Part shown: positions 26,632 through 34,871 of the stretch, piece after piece
How positions within the stretch are numbered: position 1 is the first letter of the stretch
Layout of the letters: each line of letters begins with the position of its first letter
Source: Bacteroidetes bacterium GWF2_33_16
Lineage (GTDB): Bacteria > Bacteroidota > Bacteroidia > Bacteroidales > UBA12077
NCBI GenBank assembly: GCA_001768565.1
Contig: MEOE01000023.1
Span: 159,215-223,214 of the forward strand
Length of the DNA: 64,000 nucleotides
Reading direction: 5' to 3'
Translations under genes and position numbers: made by a program
The notes under the pieces: model-generated
The model's input: only the letters and a program-made list of their open reading frames with translations
Told to the model about the DNA's origin: nothing
Database searches by the model: none

Positions 26632-27135
26632 ATGACAGAAAAAAAAGATACAAAAGTTAAAAAAGTAGCTATTATTTGTGCAAAAGGCACAATAGAAGAT
26701 GTATATGCTGCTTTAGTGATGGCTAATGGAGCTGTTATGGAAGGAATGGAAGCGAAACTATTTTTTACATTCTTTGGCCTAGATGCTATTACAAAGAAAT
26801 ATATGAACAAGTTACATACTGGCACAGTTGGAAACCCTGCAATGCGAATGCCGGGAGGACTCCCCTTCCCAACCCTTTTAGGCGTTTTACCAGGAGTTGA
26901 AGCTGGTGTATCGGCAATGATGCGTGGACAGATGGAAAAACTCGATATTCCTCGGGTTGATGAGTTTCTGGACATGATTACAGCTGGAGGTGGTGAAATA
27001 TTTGCCTGTAAGCTCGCGGTGGATATGTTCAAACTAAAAAAAGAAGATTTAAGTGATCATGTAATTGATATAATTACCATTGGTGATTTTTACAATATGG
27101 CTGGTGGAGATGGATCTCAAATAATATTTACTTAA
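26632..27135 (+). CDS. DsrE-family (DsrE2-like) sulfurtransferase
   Basis: A 167-residue protein with the DsrE/DsrF-like fold. It begins VKKVAIICAKGTIEDVYAALVMANGA, with Cys16 in the first loop, and has Cys126 in GGEIFACKLAVDMF, the position of the persulfide-forming cysteine in DsrE-type proteins. A Gly/Met/Pro-rich hydrophobic middle segment (MPGGLPFPTLLGVLPGV) is typical of the DsrE2 subgroup, which may contact membranes. It ends the operon before a terminator and likely exchanges sulfur with the adjacent DsrC/TusE-like protein. Confidence 0.88.
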   Translation: MTEKKDTKVKKVAIICAKGTIEDVYAALVMANGAVMEGMEAKLFFTFFGLDAITKKYMNKLHTGTVGNPAMRMPGGLPFPTLLGVLPGVEAGVSAMMRGQMEKLDIPRVDEFLDMITAGGGEIFACKLAVDMFKLKKEDLSDHVIDIITIGDFYNMAGGDGSQIIFT

Positions 27136-27142
27136 TAAAACT

Positions 27143-27168
27143 ACCGCTCTTTAAAAGGGCGGTTTTTT
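27143..27168 (+). terminator. Terminator of the sulfur operon
   Basis: ACCGCTCTT (27143-27151) pairs with AAGGGCGGT (27155-27163) with one G-T wobble and a 3-nt loop, followed by a run of T. It starts 7 nt after the last stop codon. Confidence 0.85.
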
Positions 27169-27416
27169 TATTTTACCTCTTCGTAATCGATGTAATCACC
27201 TTCTGATTTATCTATAATTTTGCCAGAGCTTTGCGTTTTCTGAATAGTAATATCTCCCTCTTGTTTATTTTGATTTTTATATTGTGATTGTTGTTGCTCA
27301 AAATTCTTTTGAAATTTCTTTACATAATATTTTAATAAGAACCGGCCAATAATCCCTAAGAGATAGATTACGATAAAAAAGATTAGCAAAAATTTTAAGA
27401 ATCCCATAAAAACCAT
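27168..27416 (-). CDS. DUF4834-family small membrane protein
   Basis: An 82-residue protein with one N-terminal hydrophobic helix (about residues 5-25), a basic stretch, a Gln/Asn-rich linker, and the C-terminal motif GDYIDYEEVK, by which I recognise DUF4834 of Bacteroidota. Translation may instead begin at Met4. Function is unknown; the topology suggests a short inner-membrane anchor with a cytoplasmic tail. It is convergent with the sulfur operon and divergent from trpS. Confidence 0.75.
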   Translation of the reverse strand: MVFMGFLKFLLIFFIVIYLLGIIGRFLLKYYVKKFQKNFEQQQSQYKNQNKQEGDITIQKTQSSGKIIDKSEGDYIDYEEVK

Positions 27417-27541
27417 TTTTGTTATAATTTGTAAAATTATAATTTCATTTTAAAAAAAGTACCATTTAGTATAATAAACTTATGTAAATCATAGGTATTG
27501 TAAATTAACCAGATTAGTAGCTTTTATTTCGTAACATTTTT

Positions 27542-27549
27542 TACTTTTG
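27542..27549 (+). promoter_or_regulatory. Putative -7 promoter box of trpS
   Basis: TACTTTTG matches TAnnTTTG, 27 nt before the trpS ATG at 27577. Confidence 0.45.
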
Positions 27550-27576
27550 TAAATCTTAAAATATAATAAAATTGAT

Positions 27577-28566
27577 ATGGAAACGGTATTAAGTGGGATC
27601 AGACCAACAGGGAATTTGCATTTGGGAAATTATTTTGGTGCATTAAAAAATTTTGTAAAAATGCAGCACGAAAATAATTGTTTCTTCTTTATTGCCGATT
27701 ATCATTCGTTAACCACCCATCCAAAACCAGAAGATTTACAAGGAAATGTACGACAGGTTTTATCTGAATATCTGGCAGCAGGACTAGATCCTGAGGTTGC
27801 AACTATATACATTCAAAGTGATGTGCCCGAAGTTGCAGAGTTATATTTGTTATTGAATATGAATGCCTATCTTGGAGAGCTGGAACGTACTACTACTTTT
27901 AAAGAGAAAGCTCGTCAACAGTCCGAAAATATTAATGCAGGATTACTTACCTATGCTGTATTAATGGCTTCAGATATTTTATTGCATAACGCTCATAAAG
28001 TTCCTGTTGGGAAAGATCAGGAGCAACATCTTGAAATGACACGGAAATTTGCCCGTCGGTTTAATCAGATGTATGGAGTAAATTATTTTAATGAACCTAG
28101 CGCATATAATTTTGGAGAACAATTAATAAAAATACCGGGATTGAATGGAACCGGAAAAATGAGCAAATCTGAAGGAAATGGAATATATCTATTTGACGAT
28201 CCAAAGGAAATTCAGAAAAAAGTAATGAGAGCTGTAACTGATAGTGGACCTACAGTTAAAAACCAGGAAATGGCTGAACCTATAAAAAACATATTTTCCT
28301 TATTAGAAGTAGTATCGAAACCAGACACAGTGAGTTTTTTCAGAGAGAAATATAATAACTGCGAAATTCGTTATGGCGATTTAAAAAAACAGTTAGCTGA
28401 AGATATAATACATTTTACCACACCAATCAGAGAGCGGATTATTGAGATCTCATCAAATGATGAATATTTGCGAAAGGTTGCAAGAATGGGAGCTGAGAAA
28501 GCACGTGCCAGCGCCTCTAAAACAATTAAAGATGTTCGTGAAATTATAGGTTTTAAGCCGTTCTGA
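27577..28566 (+). CDS. trpS: Tryptophanyl-tRNA synthetase
   Basis: Class I aminoacyl-tRNA synthetase charging tRNA-Trp. 329 residues, the normal bacterial length. The HIGH-type motif is HLGN in GIRPTGNLHLGNYFGAL, and the KMSKS loop is intact in LNGTGKMSKSEGN. ELERTTTFKEK and VPVGKDQEQHLE are also canonical. Single-gene unit with its own promoter box and a strong terminator. Confidence 0.97.
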   Translation: METVLSGIRPTGNLHLGNYFGALKNFVKMQHENNCFFFIADYHSLTTHPKPEDLQGNVRQVLSEYLAAGLDPEVATIYIQSDVPEVAELYLLLNMNAYLGELERTTTFKEKARQQSENINAGLLTYAVLMASDILLHNAHKVPVGKDQEQHLEMTRKFARRFNQMYGVNYFNEPSAYNFGEQLIKIPGLNGTGKMSKSEGNGIYLFDDPKEIQKKVMRAVTDSGPTVKNQEMAEPIKNIFSLLEVVSKPDTVSFFREKYNNCEIRYGDLKKQLAEDIIHFTTPIRERIIEISSNDEYLRKVARMGAEKARASASKTIKDVREIIGFKPF

Positions 28567-28572
28567 TAATAA

Positions 28573-28601
28573 AAAAAATCCGACTGATAATCGGATTTTT
28601 T
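28573..28601. terminator. Terminator after trpS
   Basis: AAAAAATCCGA (28573-28583) and TCGGATTTTTT (28591-28601) form an 11-bp stem with a 7-nt loop. The flanking A and T runs allow it to serve also the convergent gene at 28611. Confidence 0.85.
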
Positions 28602-28610
28602 ATTTCAATA

Positions 28611-28874
28611 TTATTCTTCCCAGCAATGCTCGCAGGCATAACCAGACGCCCTGCATCCTTCAAGGGTTCCATAACAAGATCCATGTCCATCAGTATATGG
28701 TTTATCTCCTGGACAACATTTCTTTGCTGACGAACAATATAATGGAAAATCCTTGTCCGGACAATTCTCACTACAACTAGTTAAAGAGACTGATAACAAT
28801 CCAAATACTGTAATAATTATCAGAGATAATCCCATTCCAAATGGTAATACATACTTTATTAATTGTTTTTTCAT
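28611..28874 (-). CDS. Small cysteine-rich lipoprotein, unknown function
   Basis: An 87-residue protein with a long hydrophobic N-terminal segment ending in a lipobox SLTSC (Cys34). The mature part of about 54 residues holds the lipidated Cys plus eight more, with a CC pair and closely spaced Gly/Pro turns, suggesting four disulfides in a small knotted domain. I do not recognise the family. It lies just after a MauE-thioredoxin fusion gene (17 nt) on the same strand, so that protein may form or isomerise its disulfides. The lipidation call is from the motif only. Confidence 0.65.
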   Translation of the reverse strand: MKKQLIKYVLPFGMGLSLIIITVFGLLSVSLTSCSENCPDKDFPLYCSSAKKCCPGDKPYTDGHGSCYGTLEGCRASGYACEHCWEE

Positions 28875-28891
28875 AATCCTTTAAATTAAAT

Positions 28892-29812
28892 TTATTTTTT
28901 GAGAGTATTAGAATGCAAATAAAACTTTCTAAATATTACATGCGATGGCAATGCAGATGGGATGATAGATTTTATTGTATCGTTTTTTATAAAAAATGCT
29001 GTTGGAACAACATTTACAATACTAAATAATGAATCACCTGGTAAATTTCTGATACCAAAATCAATCTCGAAGTTTTCATTAAAAAGCTGCTGATGTATTT
29101 CTTCGCCAGTAGCAATTGCAATAATCCTATCTACTATCTTTGATTTTTCGTATTGCTTCAGATTCTCAATAGAATTTAAGCAGTGAGGACAATTGTATGA
29201 AAAACAAAACACTAAATAAGTGCTATCCTTTGAAGATTTTACGTACTTAGATAAATCAGTATCCTTAATATGCTTATTTAAATATCTCTCGTTTATATTT
29301 GATGATTTTTTAAAAATAGGTACTTTAAAAGTATAACCAGAAATAAATATCGACAGGCACATCGCACTAATGATAAAATACTTTTTCCAATCTTCTGTAT
29401 CTATTTTTTCTTTTGGGTACTTTATCCAAACAATAAACGATAAGAATATCAATATAAAATTACGGATAAATGAAAATACTGGTGGCAAAGAAGAATATTT
29501 CAGCGTACCAAAACAACCACAGTTAGTTACTCCATTTTTAAAATATGCATAAGCAAATGATATCGTAAACACAACCAATAGAATTAAGGAAATCAAAGAA
29601 TATCTTTTTGGATTAATAGAAAAAAGGAGAAAAAGCCCAATAAGAATCTCTATTAAGACTATTGGAGGAGAAAGTAATTTAAATACTCCAAATCCATATT
29701 GAGTAATAAGCTGACTAAATGAGGTTGTGTCTATAACTTTACCTACACCAGAAACTACAAAAAAAGCGCCAACTATAAAGGCATAAATATCAAGAATTTT
29801 TCTATCAAACAT
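28892..29812 (-). CDS. MauE/DoxX-like membrane protein fused to a thioredoxin-like domain
   Basis: 306 residues. The first 135 or so form four transmembrane helices of the MauE/DoxX type, starting with DIYAFIVGAFFVVSGVGKV and containing the redox pair NCGCFG after helix 3. A fifth helix leads into a periplasmic thioredoxin-like domain with CPHC in FSYNCPHCLNSIE and the cis-Pro loop VVPTAFF. The layout resembles a membrane electron carrier joined to its thiol-disulfide partner, as in vitamin K epoxide reductase or MauE/MauD pairs. The Cys-rich lipoprotein 17 nt downstream is a plausible substrate. Family call fairly confident, partner inferred. Confidence 0.78.
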   Translation of the reverse strand: MFDRKILDIYAFIVGAFFVVSGVGKVIDTTSFSQLITQYGFGVFKLLSPPIVLIEILIGLFLLFSINPKRYSLISLILLVVFTISFAYAYFKNGVTNCGCFGTLKYSSLPPVFSFIRNFILIFLSFIVWIKYPKEKIDTEDWKKYFIISAMCLSIFISGYTFKVPIFKKSSNINERYLNKHIKDTDLSKYVKSSKDSTYLVFCFSYNCPHCLNSIENLKQYEKSKIVDRIIAIATGEEIHQQLFNENFEIDFGIRNLPGDSLFSIVNVVPTAFFIKNDTIKSIIPSALPSHVIFRKFYLHSNTLKK

Positions 29813-29906
29813 ATTTATTCTATATTTTAAAGTACGAATGAAATGTATAAATTATATTAATCAAATCAAATAATTCCTTTATTTAATTGATACAAAATTG
29901 AATCAA

Positions 29907-30196
29907 CTAATTAAACACATCGTTGCTAAATTGACAAGAATTTTTTTTAAATAAAACACCAATATTGGAAACTGGTCTATTTTCTTTATATAACACCAGA
30001 GCTCTTATTGGCTTATCGGTTCGTAGCCTTGCAGTTTGTGTTTGCAAATCGCCTGAATAATTTGGAATAAGTCGAGAAATTGGTTTTATAAGCTTATACT
30101 GAGGATAAGAAGTTATGCTATAGTGTTGAGCAACTATTTTTACCGGAAATAAAAGAATAGAAAAACCAAAAAGCCTGATATTATTACTGATCTCAT
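29907..30196 (-). pseudogene. Frameshifted small secreted protein, unknown family
   Basis: On the minus strand an ATG at 30196 opens MRSVIISGFLVFLFF, a good signal-peptide start, but this frame stops after 18 codons. An adjacent frame is open from there to a TAG at 29907-29909 and encodes about 80 residues (PVKIVAQHYSITSYPQYKLI, with RTDKPIRALVLYKENRPVSN further on). That frame has no usable start codon of its own. A single indel in the T-rich stretch near 30150 would join them into one protein of about 97 residues. Either a decayed gene or a sequencing error at a homopolymer. Confidence 0.5.
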
Positions 30197-30327
30197 TAAT
30201 CCAAATTTTAAATTTTAGGTATAAAACAAATTTAGTGCTGTTTTACTTAATTGCGAAAAAAGGAGTAAAATAAATAACTGCGTAAGGTTTTCTTCCTTAT
30301 TTTTATACAAACAATTATATGTTATTA

Positions 30328-31077
30328 ATGAACAAAACAATACTTGAGATTTGCGCAAACTCTGTTGAATCAGGCTTAAAGGCTCAACAAGGAGGAGCAC
30401 ACAGAGTCGAACTTTGCGATAATATAAACGAAGGAGGAACAACACCTTCGTATGGAACAATAAGTCGTGCAAGAAAATTGCTCGAAATTGACCTTAATAT
30501 TATTATTCGTCCTCGTGGTGGAGATTTTATTTATTCAGATGATGAGTTTGATATAATGTGTACTGATATTAAAATTGCTAAGGAGCTTGGCGCTGACGGA
30601 GTTGTTTTTGGAATTCTGATGAATGATGGATCAATTGATATTGGAAGAACAAAATATTTGGTAAACCTTGCCAGACCTTTAAATGTAACTTTCCACAGAG
30701 CTTTTGATGTATGTAATGATCCCTTTAAAGCACTTGAGGATATTATTGAATGTGGTTGCGACAGGCTATTAACATCGGGGCAAGCAAACAAAGCAATTGA
30801 TGGTTTAGATTTAATAAAGGATTTAATTGATAGAGCCAATAAAAGAATTATAATTATGCCCGGAAGCGGTATTGATGAATCTAATATTGAGGAAGTTTAT
30901 AAAAAAACTGGAGCGAAGGAGTTTCATGCATCATTACGAGTACCTGTAAAAAGTAATATGAAGTTCAAAAGAGAAGGAGTAAATATGGGAGGAACCAAGG
31001 GCATGAGCGAATTTGAGAGAATGGTAACAAATCCAGAAAGAGTTAAAAAAATAATTGAGATTATTAATAGATTTTAA
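30328..31077 (+). CDS. cutC: CutC-family copper homeostasis protein
   Basis: A TIM-barrel protein of about 249 residues. EICANSVESGLKAQQGGAHRVELCDNINEGGTTPSYG at the start, IIRPRGGDFIYSDDE, and VTFHRAFD are hallmark CutC segments; the end has the MPGSGIDESNI and EFHASLR motifs. The family has been linked to copper tolerance, but its enzymatic role remains unclear. The ATG at 30328 gives the usual N terminus; an ATG 9 nt upstream is also in frame. The transglutaminase-like gene begins 3 nt downstream, suggesting one transcript. Confidence 0.93.
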   Translation: MNKTILEICANSVESGLKAQQGGAHRVELCDNINEGGTTPSYGTISRARKLLEIDLNIIIRPRGGDFIYSDDEFDIMCTDIKIAKELGADGVVFGILMNDGSIDIGRTKYLVNLARPLNVTFHRAFDVCNDPFKALEDIIECGCDRLLTSGQANKAIDGLDLIKDLIDRANKRIIIMPGSGIDESNIEEVYKKTGAKEFHASLRVPVKSNMKFKREGVNMGGTKGMSEFERMVTNPERVKKIIEIINRF

Positions 31078-31080
31078 TTT

Positions 31081-33693
31081 ATGAAATATACACTTTTAAT
31101 CCTTATTGTATTAATAGCACTCAGCTGCACAGATCAATCGCACTTTATCTCTGATAAAAACTACTTAGAAACAGTAGAGTACGATTTTGAAAAATCAAAG
31201 TTGCTAGCAAAAGAACGTGATGAAGACCTATTCGCAGTATTTAACCAAGATATAACAATGGAAGAACGTGAAGTACTGATGTTTCTTTATGCTTATATGC
31301 CTTTAAGCGATCTGGCAGATTATAATGGAACATTCTATTTAAATAATGTTCGATTAGCTCTAAAGGCAAGAGAAACATTTTCGTGGGGGAAACAGATTCC
31401 TGAAGATATTTTTCGTCATTTTGTATTGCCATACAGAGTGAATAACGAGAATTTGGATACTGCAAGATCGGTATTTTATAACGAACTAAGCAATAGACTT
31501 AATGGATTGGATATGAAACAAGCCATTCTGGAAGTTAATCATTGGTGTCATGAGAAAGTAAATTATCAACCTACCGACGAGCGCACTATTTCTCCTCTAG
31601 GAGCCATAAAATCGACCTTTGGACGTTGTGGCGAAGAATCGACCTTTACGGTTACAGCTATGCGCGCAACCGGAATTCCTGCCCGCCAATGCTATACACC
31701 ACGATGGGCACATACAGATGATAATCATGCTTGGGTAGAAGTATGGGTTGATGGAGCATGGCATTACCTGGGTGCTTGCGAACCCGAATCTGATTTAGAT
31801 CTTGCATGGTTTTCGGCTCCAGCAATGAGAGCCATGTTAGTGAATTCGACTGTATTTGGAAAATATAATGGTCCCGAAGAAATAATTCTTAAAGAAGATC
31901 GGTATACTAAAGTAAATATGCTTAGCAATTACGCTCCAGTAAAAACAATTTATGCCAAAATAATTGATCAGAATGATGAAATTGTAAAGGAAGCTACAGT
32001 TGAGTTTCAACTTTATAATTATGCTGAGTTTTACCCAATTGCCAAAAAACAGGTTGACAATAATGGGATAACATCCTTAATGACAGGTTTTGGTGATTTA
32101 CTTGTGTGGGCGTATTATGGCGATAATTATGCATATAAAAAAATTACAATAGAACAAACCGATACCATTATTCTCAAATTACAGCCTAATAACAATAAAG
32201 AATATATAGAGAATTTTGATATCATTCCGCCTATAGCGAAAGAGCCAAGAACTTTATCTGCTGATGGTGATGCAGAAAACAAGCTTCGCCTAAAACAGGA
32301 AGACGAAATTCGTGAAGCATATGCCGCAAGCTTTATGAATAAGGAAGTGTCAAATGACATTGCTAAAAAAAATAAGCTGGATACAACCACAGTATGGAAT
32401 ATTATTGAAAAGAGTCGAGGTAATTATTCCGAAATAGCTAATTTTATTACTAAAGGAAATGAAGTAAATAATTTATTTATTATTCCATTACTCGAACAAA
32501 TTGCTCAAAAAGATCTTCGTGATACTGAATCAAAAATCCTGTTATCTCATCTTCAAAATTCATTTAAATACTCAGAAAATCTGCCAGAAAAGAACAAAGA
32601 CATGTTTCTTAATTTTGTTTTAAATCCTCGTATTGCAAACGAAAAATTAGTGGATTATAAAGCTTATTTACAAACTTCATTTGGCGAAGAATTTATTCGC
32701 AAAACAAAACAAGATATTAGCCATTTGGTTGATTGGATTAATGCAAATATTACCATAAATAACAAAGCAAATTATTACAACATACCTATTACTGCAACAG
32801 GGGTTTACGAGTTAAAAGTATCTGATAGCTATTCGCGCGACCTGTTTTTTGTAGCTGCTTGCCGCAGTTTTGGAATTCCGGCGCGACTTGAACCGGCAAC
32901 CAAAATACCCCAATATTATAAAGAGAATTGGATAGATGTTGATTTTGAAAATAATGAAAAAATTGCAGCAAAATCGTTTGGGGTAATTACGCTTAAAAAT
33001 AGTTCTGAGAATGAAATTACTCCATTATACAGAGTGCATTATGCATTATCAAAATTTGAAGACGGCAAATACAACACACTCGACTATGGTTGGGACACTC
33101 CATTTAATGAAATGCCAAAAGAATTAAAGGTTGAAGCCGGATCGTACTTATTATTAACCGGAAACAGACAAACCGACGGAAGTATTCTAACTAAACTGCA
33201 ATTTTTCAATATGAATGATAACGAAACAAAGGAAATTATAATAAATCTAAGAAAGAATGCAGAGCCCTTAGTGCAATTGGCTGAGTTTGAAATTCCAAAA
33301 ACAATTGTATCTCATGATAATAAAGCAATAACATTTAATAAAAACGAGCTAACTATTTTTGGATGGATTGATGCACAAAAAGAACCCACAAAACATACAT
33401 TAAAAGATATTGGAGCAATTTCATCGGTTTTTAACAACACAAAAGTTAGAATCCTTCTTGCAGAAAATAGTGAAAACGTAGGCAACAATTTAATATCAAC
33501 ATACAATTTGCCCGAATCGACTATTTTATATAACGATATAAATCTGAAGCTTTTAAAGTCATTTAGATCTGATAATGTTGATCTGCCCTTATTTATTGTA
33601 GTTATGGAGAATAAAGTATATTATATTTCTGAAGGATACCAGGTTGGTATTGGAGAGCAGCTAATAAAAGCAATTAAGAAACTAGAAAAATAA
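31081..33693 (+). CDS. Large transglutaminase-like lipoprotein
   Basis: 870 residues with lipobox ALSC (Cys16). A transglutaminase/protease-like core lies at about residues 150-235: the nucleophile Cys183 in STFGRCGEES, GIPARQCYTPRWAH, and the catalytic His216 in DNHAWVEVWVDGAWHYLG. A beta-sandwich region follows. Around residues 575-620 a second segment, FVAACRSFGIPARLEPATK, resembles the first core but lacks the Cys-Gly-Glu-Glu motif and the His, so it looks like a decayed duplicate. Probably acts on peptides or polysaccharides at the outer membrane; substrate unknown. Co-oriented with cutC, 3 nt apart. Confidence 0.82.
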   Translation: MKYTLLILIVLIALSCTDQSHFISDKNYLETVEYDFEKSKLLAKERDEDLFAVFNQDITMEEREVLMFLYAYMPLSDLADYNGTFYLNNVRLALKARETFSWGKQIPEDIFRHFVLPYRVNNENLDTARSVFYNELSNRLNGLDMKQAILEVNHWCHEKVNYQPTDERTISPLGAIKSTFGRCGEESTFTVTAMRATGIPARQCYTPRWAHTDDNHAWVEVWVDGAWHYLGACEPESDLDLAWFSAPAMRAMLVNSTVFGKYNGPEEIILKEDRYTKVNMLSNYAPVKTIYAKIIDQNDEIVKEATVEFQLYNYAEFYPIAKKQVDNNGITSLMTGFGDLLVWAYYGDNYAYKKITIEQTDTIILKLQPNNNKEYIENFDIIPPIAKEPRTLSADGDAENKLRLKQEDEIREAYAASFMNKEVSNDIAKKNKLDTTTVWNIIEKSRGNYSEIANFITKGNEVNNLFIIPLLEQIAQKDLRDTESKILLSHLQNSFKYSENLPEKNKDMFLNFVLNPRIANEKLVDYKAYLQTSFGEEFIRKTKQDISHLVDWINANITINNKANYYNIPITATGVYELKVSDSYSRDLFFVAACRSFGIPARLEPATKIPQYYKENWIDVDFENNEKIAAKSFGVITLKNSSENEITPLYRVHYALSKFEDGKYNTLDYGWDTPFNEMPKELKVEAGSYLLLTGNRQTDGSILTKLQFFNMNDNETKEIIINLRKNAEPLVQLAEFEIPKTIVSHDNKAITFNKNELTIFGWIDAQKEPTKHTLKDIGAISSVFNNTKVRILLAENSENVGNNLISTYNLPESTILYNDINLKLLKSFRSDNVDLPLFIVVMENKVYYISEGYQVGIGEQLIKAIKKLEK

Positions 33694-33723
33694 ATTGCCC
33701 AGGAACAATATGTCCATTAGATA

Positions 33724-34776
33724 TTACCTCCTTGTTTCGCCATACAAATCAATATAGATTTGATTTTGGAGTAATTTAAATTTATTTATCTCGAACCTGG
33801 CTTTACTTCGGGCAACTGTTCGAATCAGACCTTCGTTTTTAAGTGTATAAAAATCGTTTGAATTTTTCACTCTACTAGCTAATTGCTTAGATAGTTGAGT
33901 CACATTATTCAGTATACCACACAAATATGCATTCCACAAACCCAATGTTAATGTATTAGACTGAATATCATTATCAGTACTATCTTTTACAAAATCTATA
34001 TCTGATTGGTAATTAAAGGATCTTTCGGGAAAATCGATCATTCTTGATCCATAAATAGATGCAATATCAAAATCTCTGTTTACTTTTCGAAAATTGTACT
34101 GAAATGCATTTTCTATTGAGTCGTTCATTTGTTTATAATCGTTAACCGATAAATTAAAAAACTCAATCTTTTCTTTTCGGCTTCCTCTTTCGGTAAATAT
34201 TTGAAGATGTTCTCCCTTTACTTCTAAAGTATCAAAGTTCTCCGTATTTGCATTCTTAATCTCGATTTTTACTATGCCTTCGTTGTATTTTGTATAAAAA
34301 GTATCAAGTATTACAATATTATTTTGACTATAGGCAATTCGTGATTTTGAAAGAGTAAAATCCTGGAATTTTGTTTGATATGTTGATTGATTGGATGATT
34401 CATGAAGGCTTGTATAATCATCGGCAATATTGCTTATAGTGCTATGGTTTATTAATGCATATATTGCTTTTGCTCTTAACAAAGCCTGACTATAGGCATC
34501 TTCTCTTTTCATGCCTGGATCAGAAATACCAATAATGCGAATAGGGTTAACCATTATTGGATCAAAAAACCATGCAGGTAAATTTTCGGGTATTAAATCA
34601 TATAAACGCTGCGGATCTTGCTTTTCAGATTTCTCTCCTAACTCTTTATTAAAAACATCTTTTTCATATTTGGCTTTATCTTCATCGGCAGATTTTAATC
34701 TGTTTTTTCTGTTCTCTTGCGCCTGAAGCGAAACGGCGGAAATAGAAAGTAATGCAATAAAAACCAGGTATCTCAT
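33724..34776 (-). CDS. Secreted LPP20-like protein, unknown function
   Basis: A 350-residue exported protein; the signal peptide ends near SLQAQ. After a charged linker, LPAWFFDP followed by GISDPGMKREDAYSQALLRAKAIYALI resembles the LPP20/flagellar-associated family, in which an exported domain is marked by an alanine-rich helix of this type. No lipobox Cys is present. It lies 95 nt downstream of a TonB-dependent receptor gene on the same strand and might be co-transcribed. Function unknown. Confidence 0.6.
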   Translation of the reverse strand: MRYLVFIALLSISAVSLQAQENRKNRLKSADEDKAKYEKDVFNKELGEKSEKQDPQRLYDLIPENLPAWFFDPIMVNPIRIIGISDPGMKREDAYSQALLRAKAIYALINHSTISNIADDYTSLHESSNQSTYQTKFQDFTLSKSRIAYSQNNIVILDTFYTKYNEGIVKIEIKNANTENFDTLEVKGEHLQIFTERGSRKEKIEFFNLSVNDYKQMNDSIENAFQYNFRKVNRDFDIASIYGSRMIDFPERSFNYQSDIDFVKDSTDNDIQSNTLTLGLWNAYLCGILNNVTQLSKQLASRVKNSNDFYTLKNEGLIRTVARSKARFEINKFKLLQNQIYIDLYGETRR

Positions 34777-34871
34777 AAATTTTAGTTTAATTCAAAGATT
34801 TATTTAAAAATACCAAAATAATATTTTCAATTACAATCTTCGAACCAAAAAATAAAAAAAATGAATAAAAT

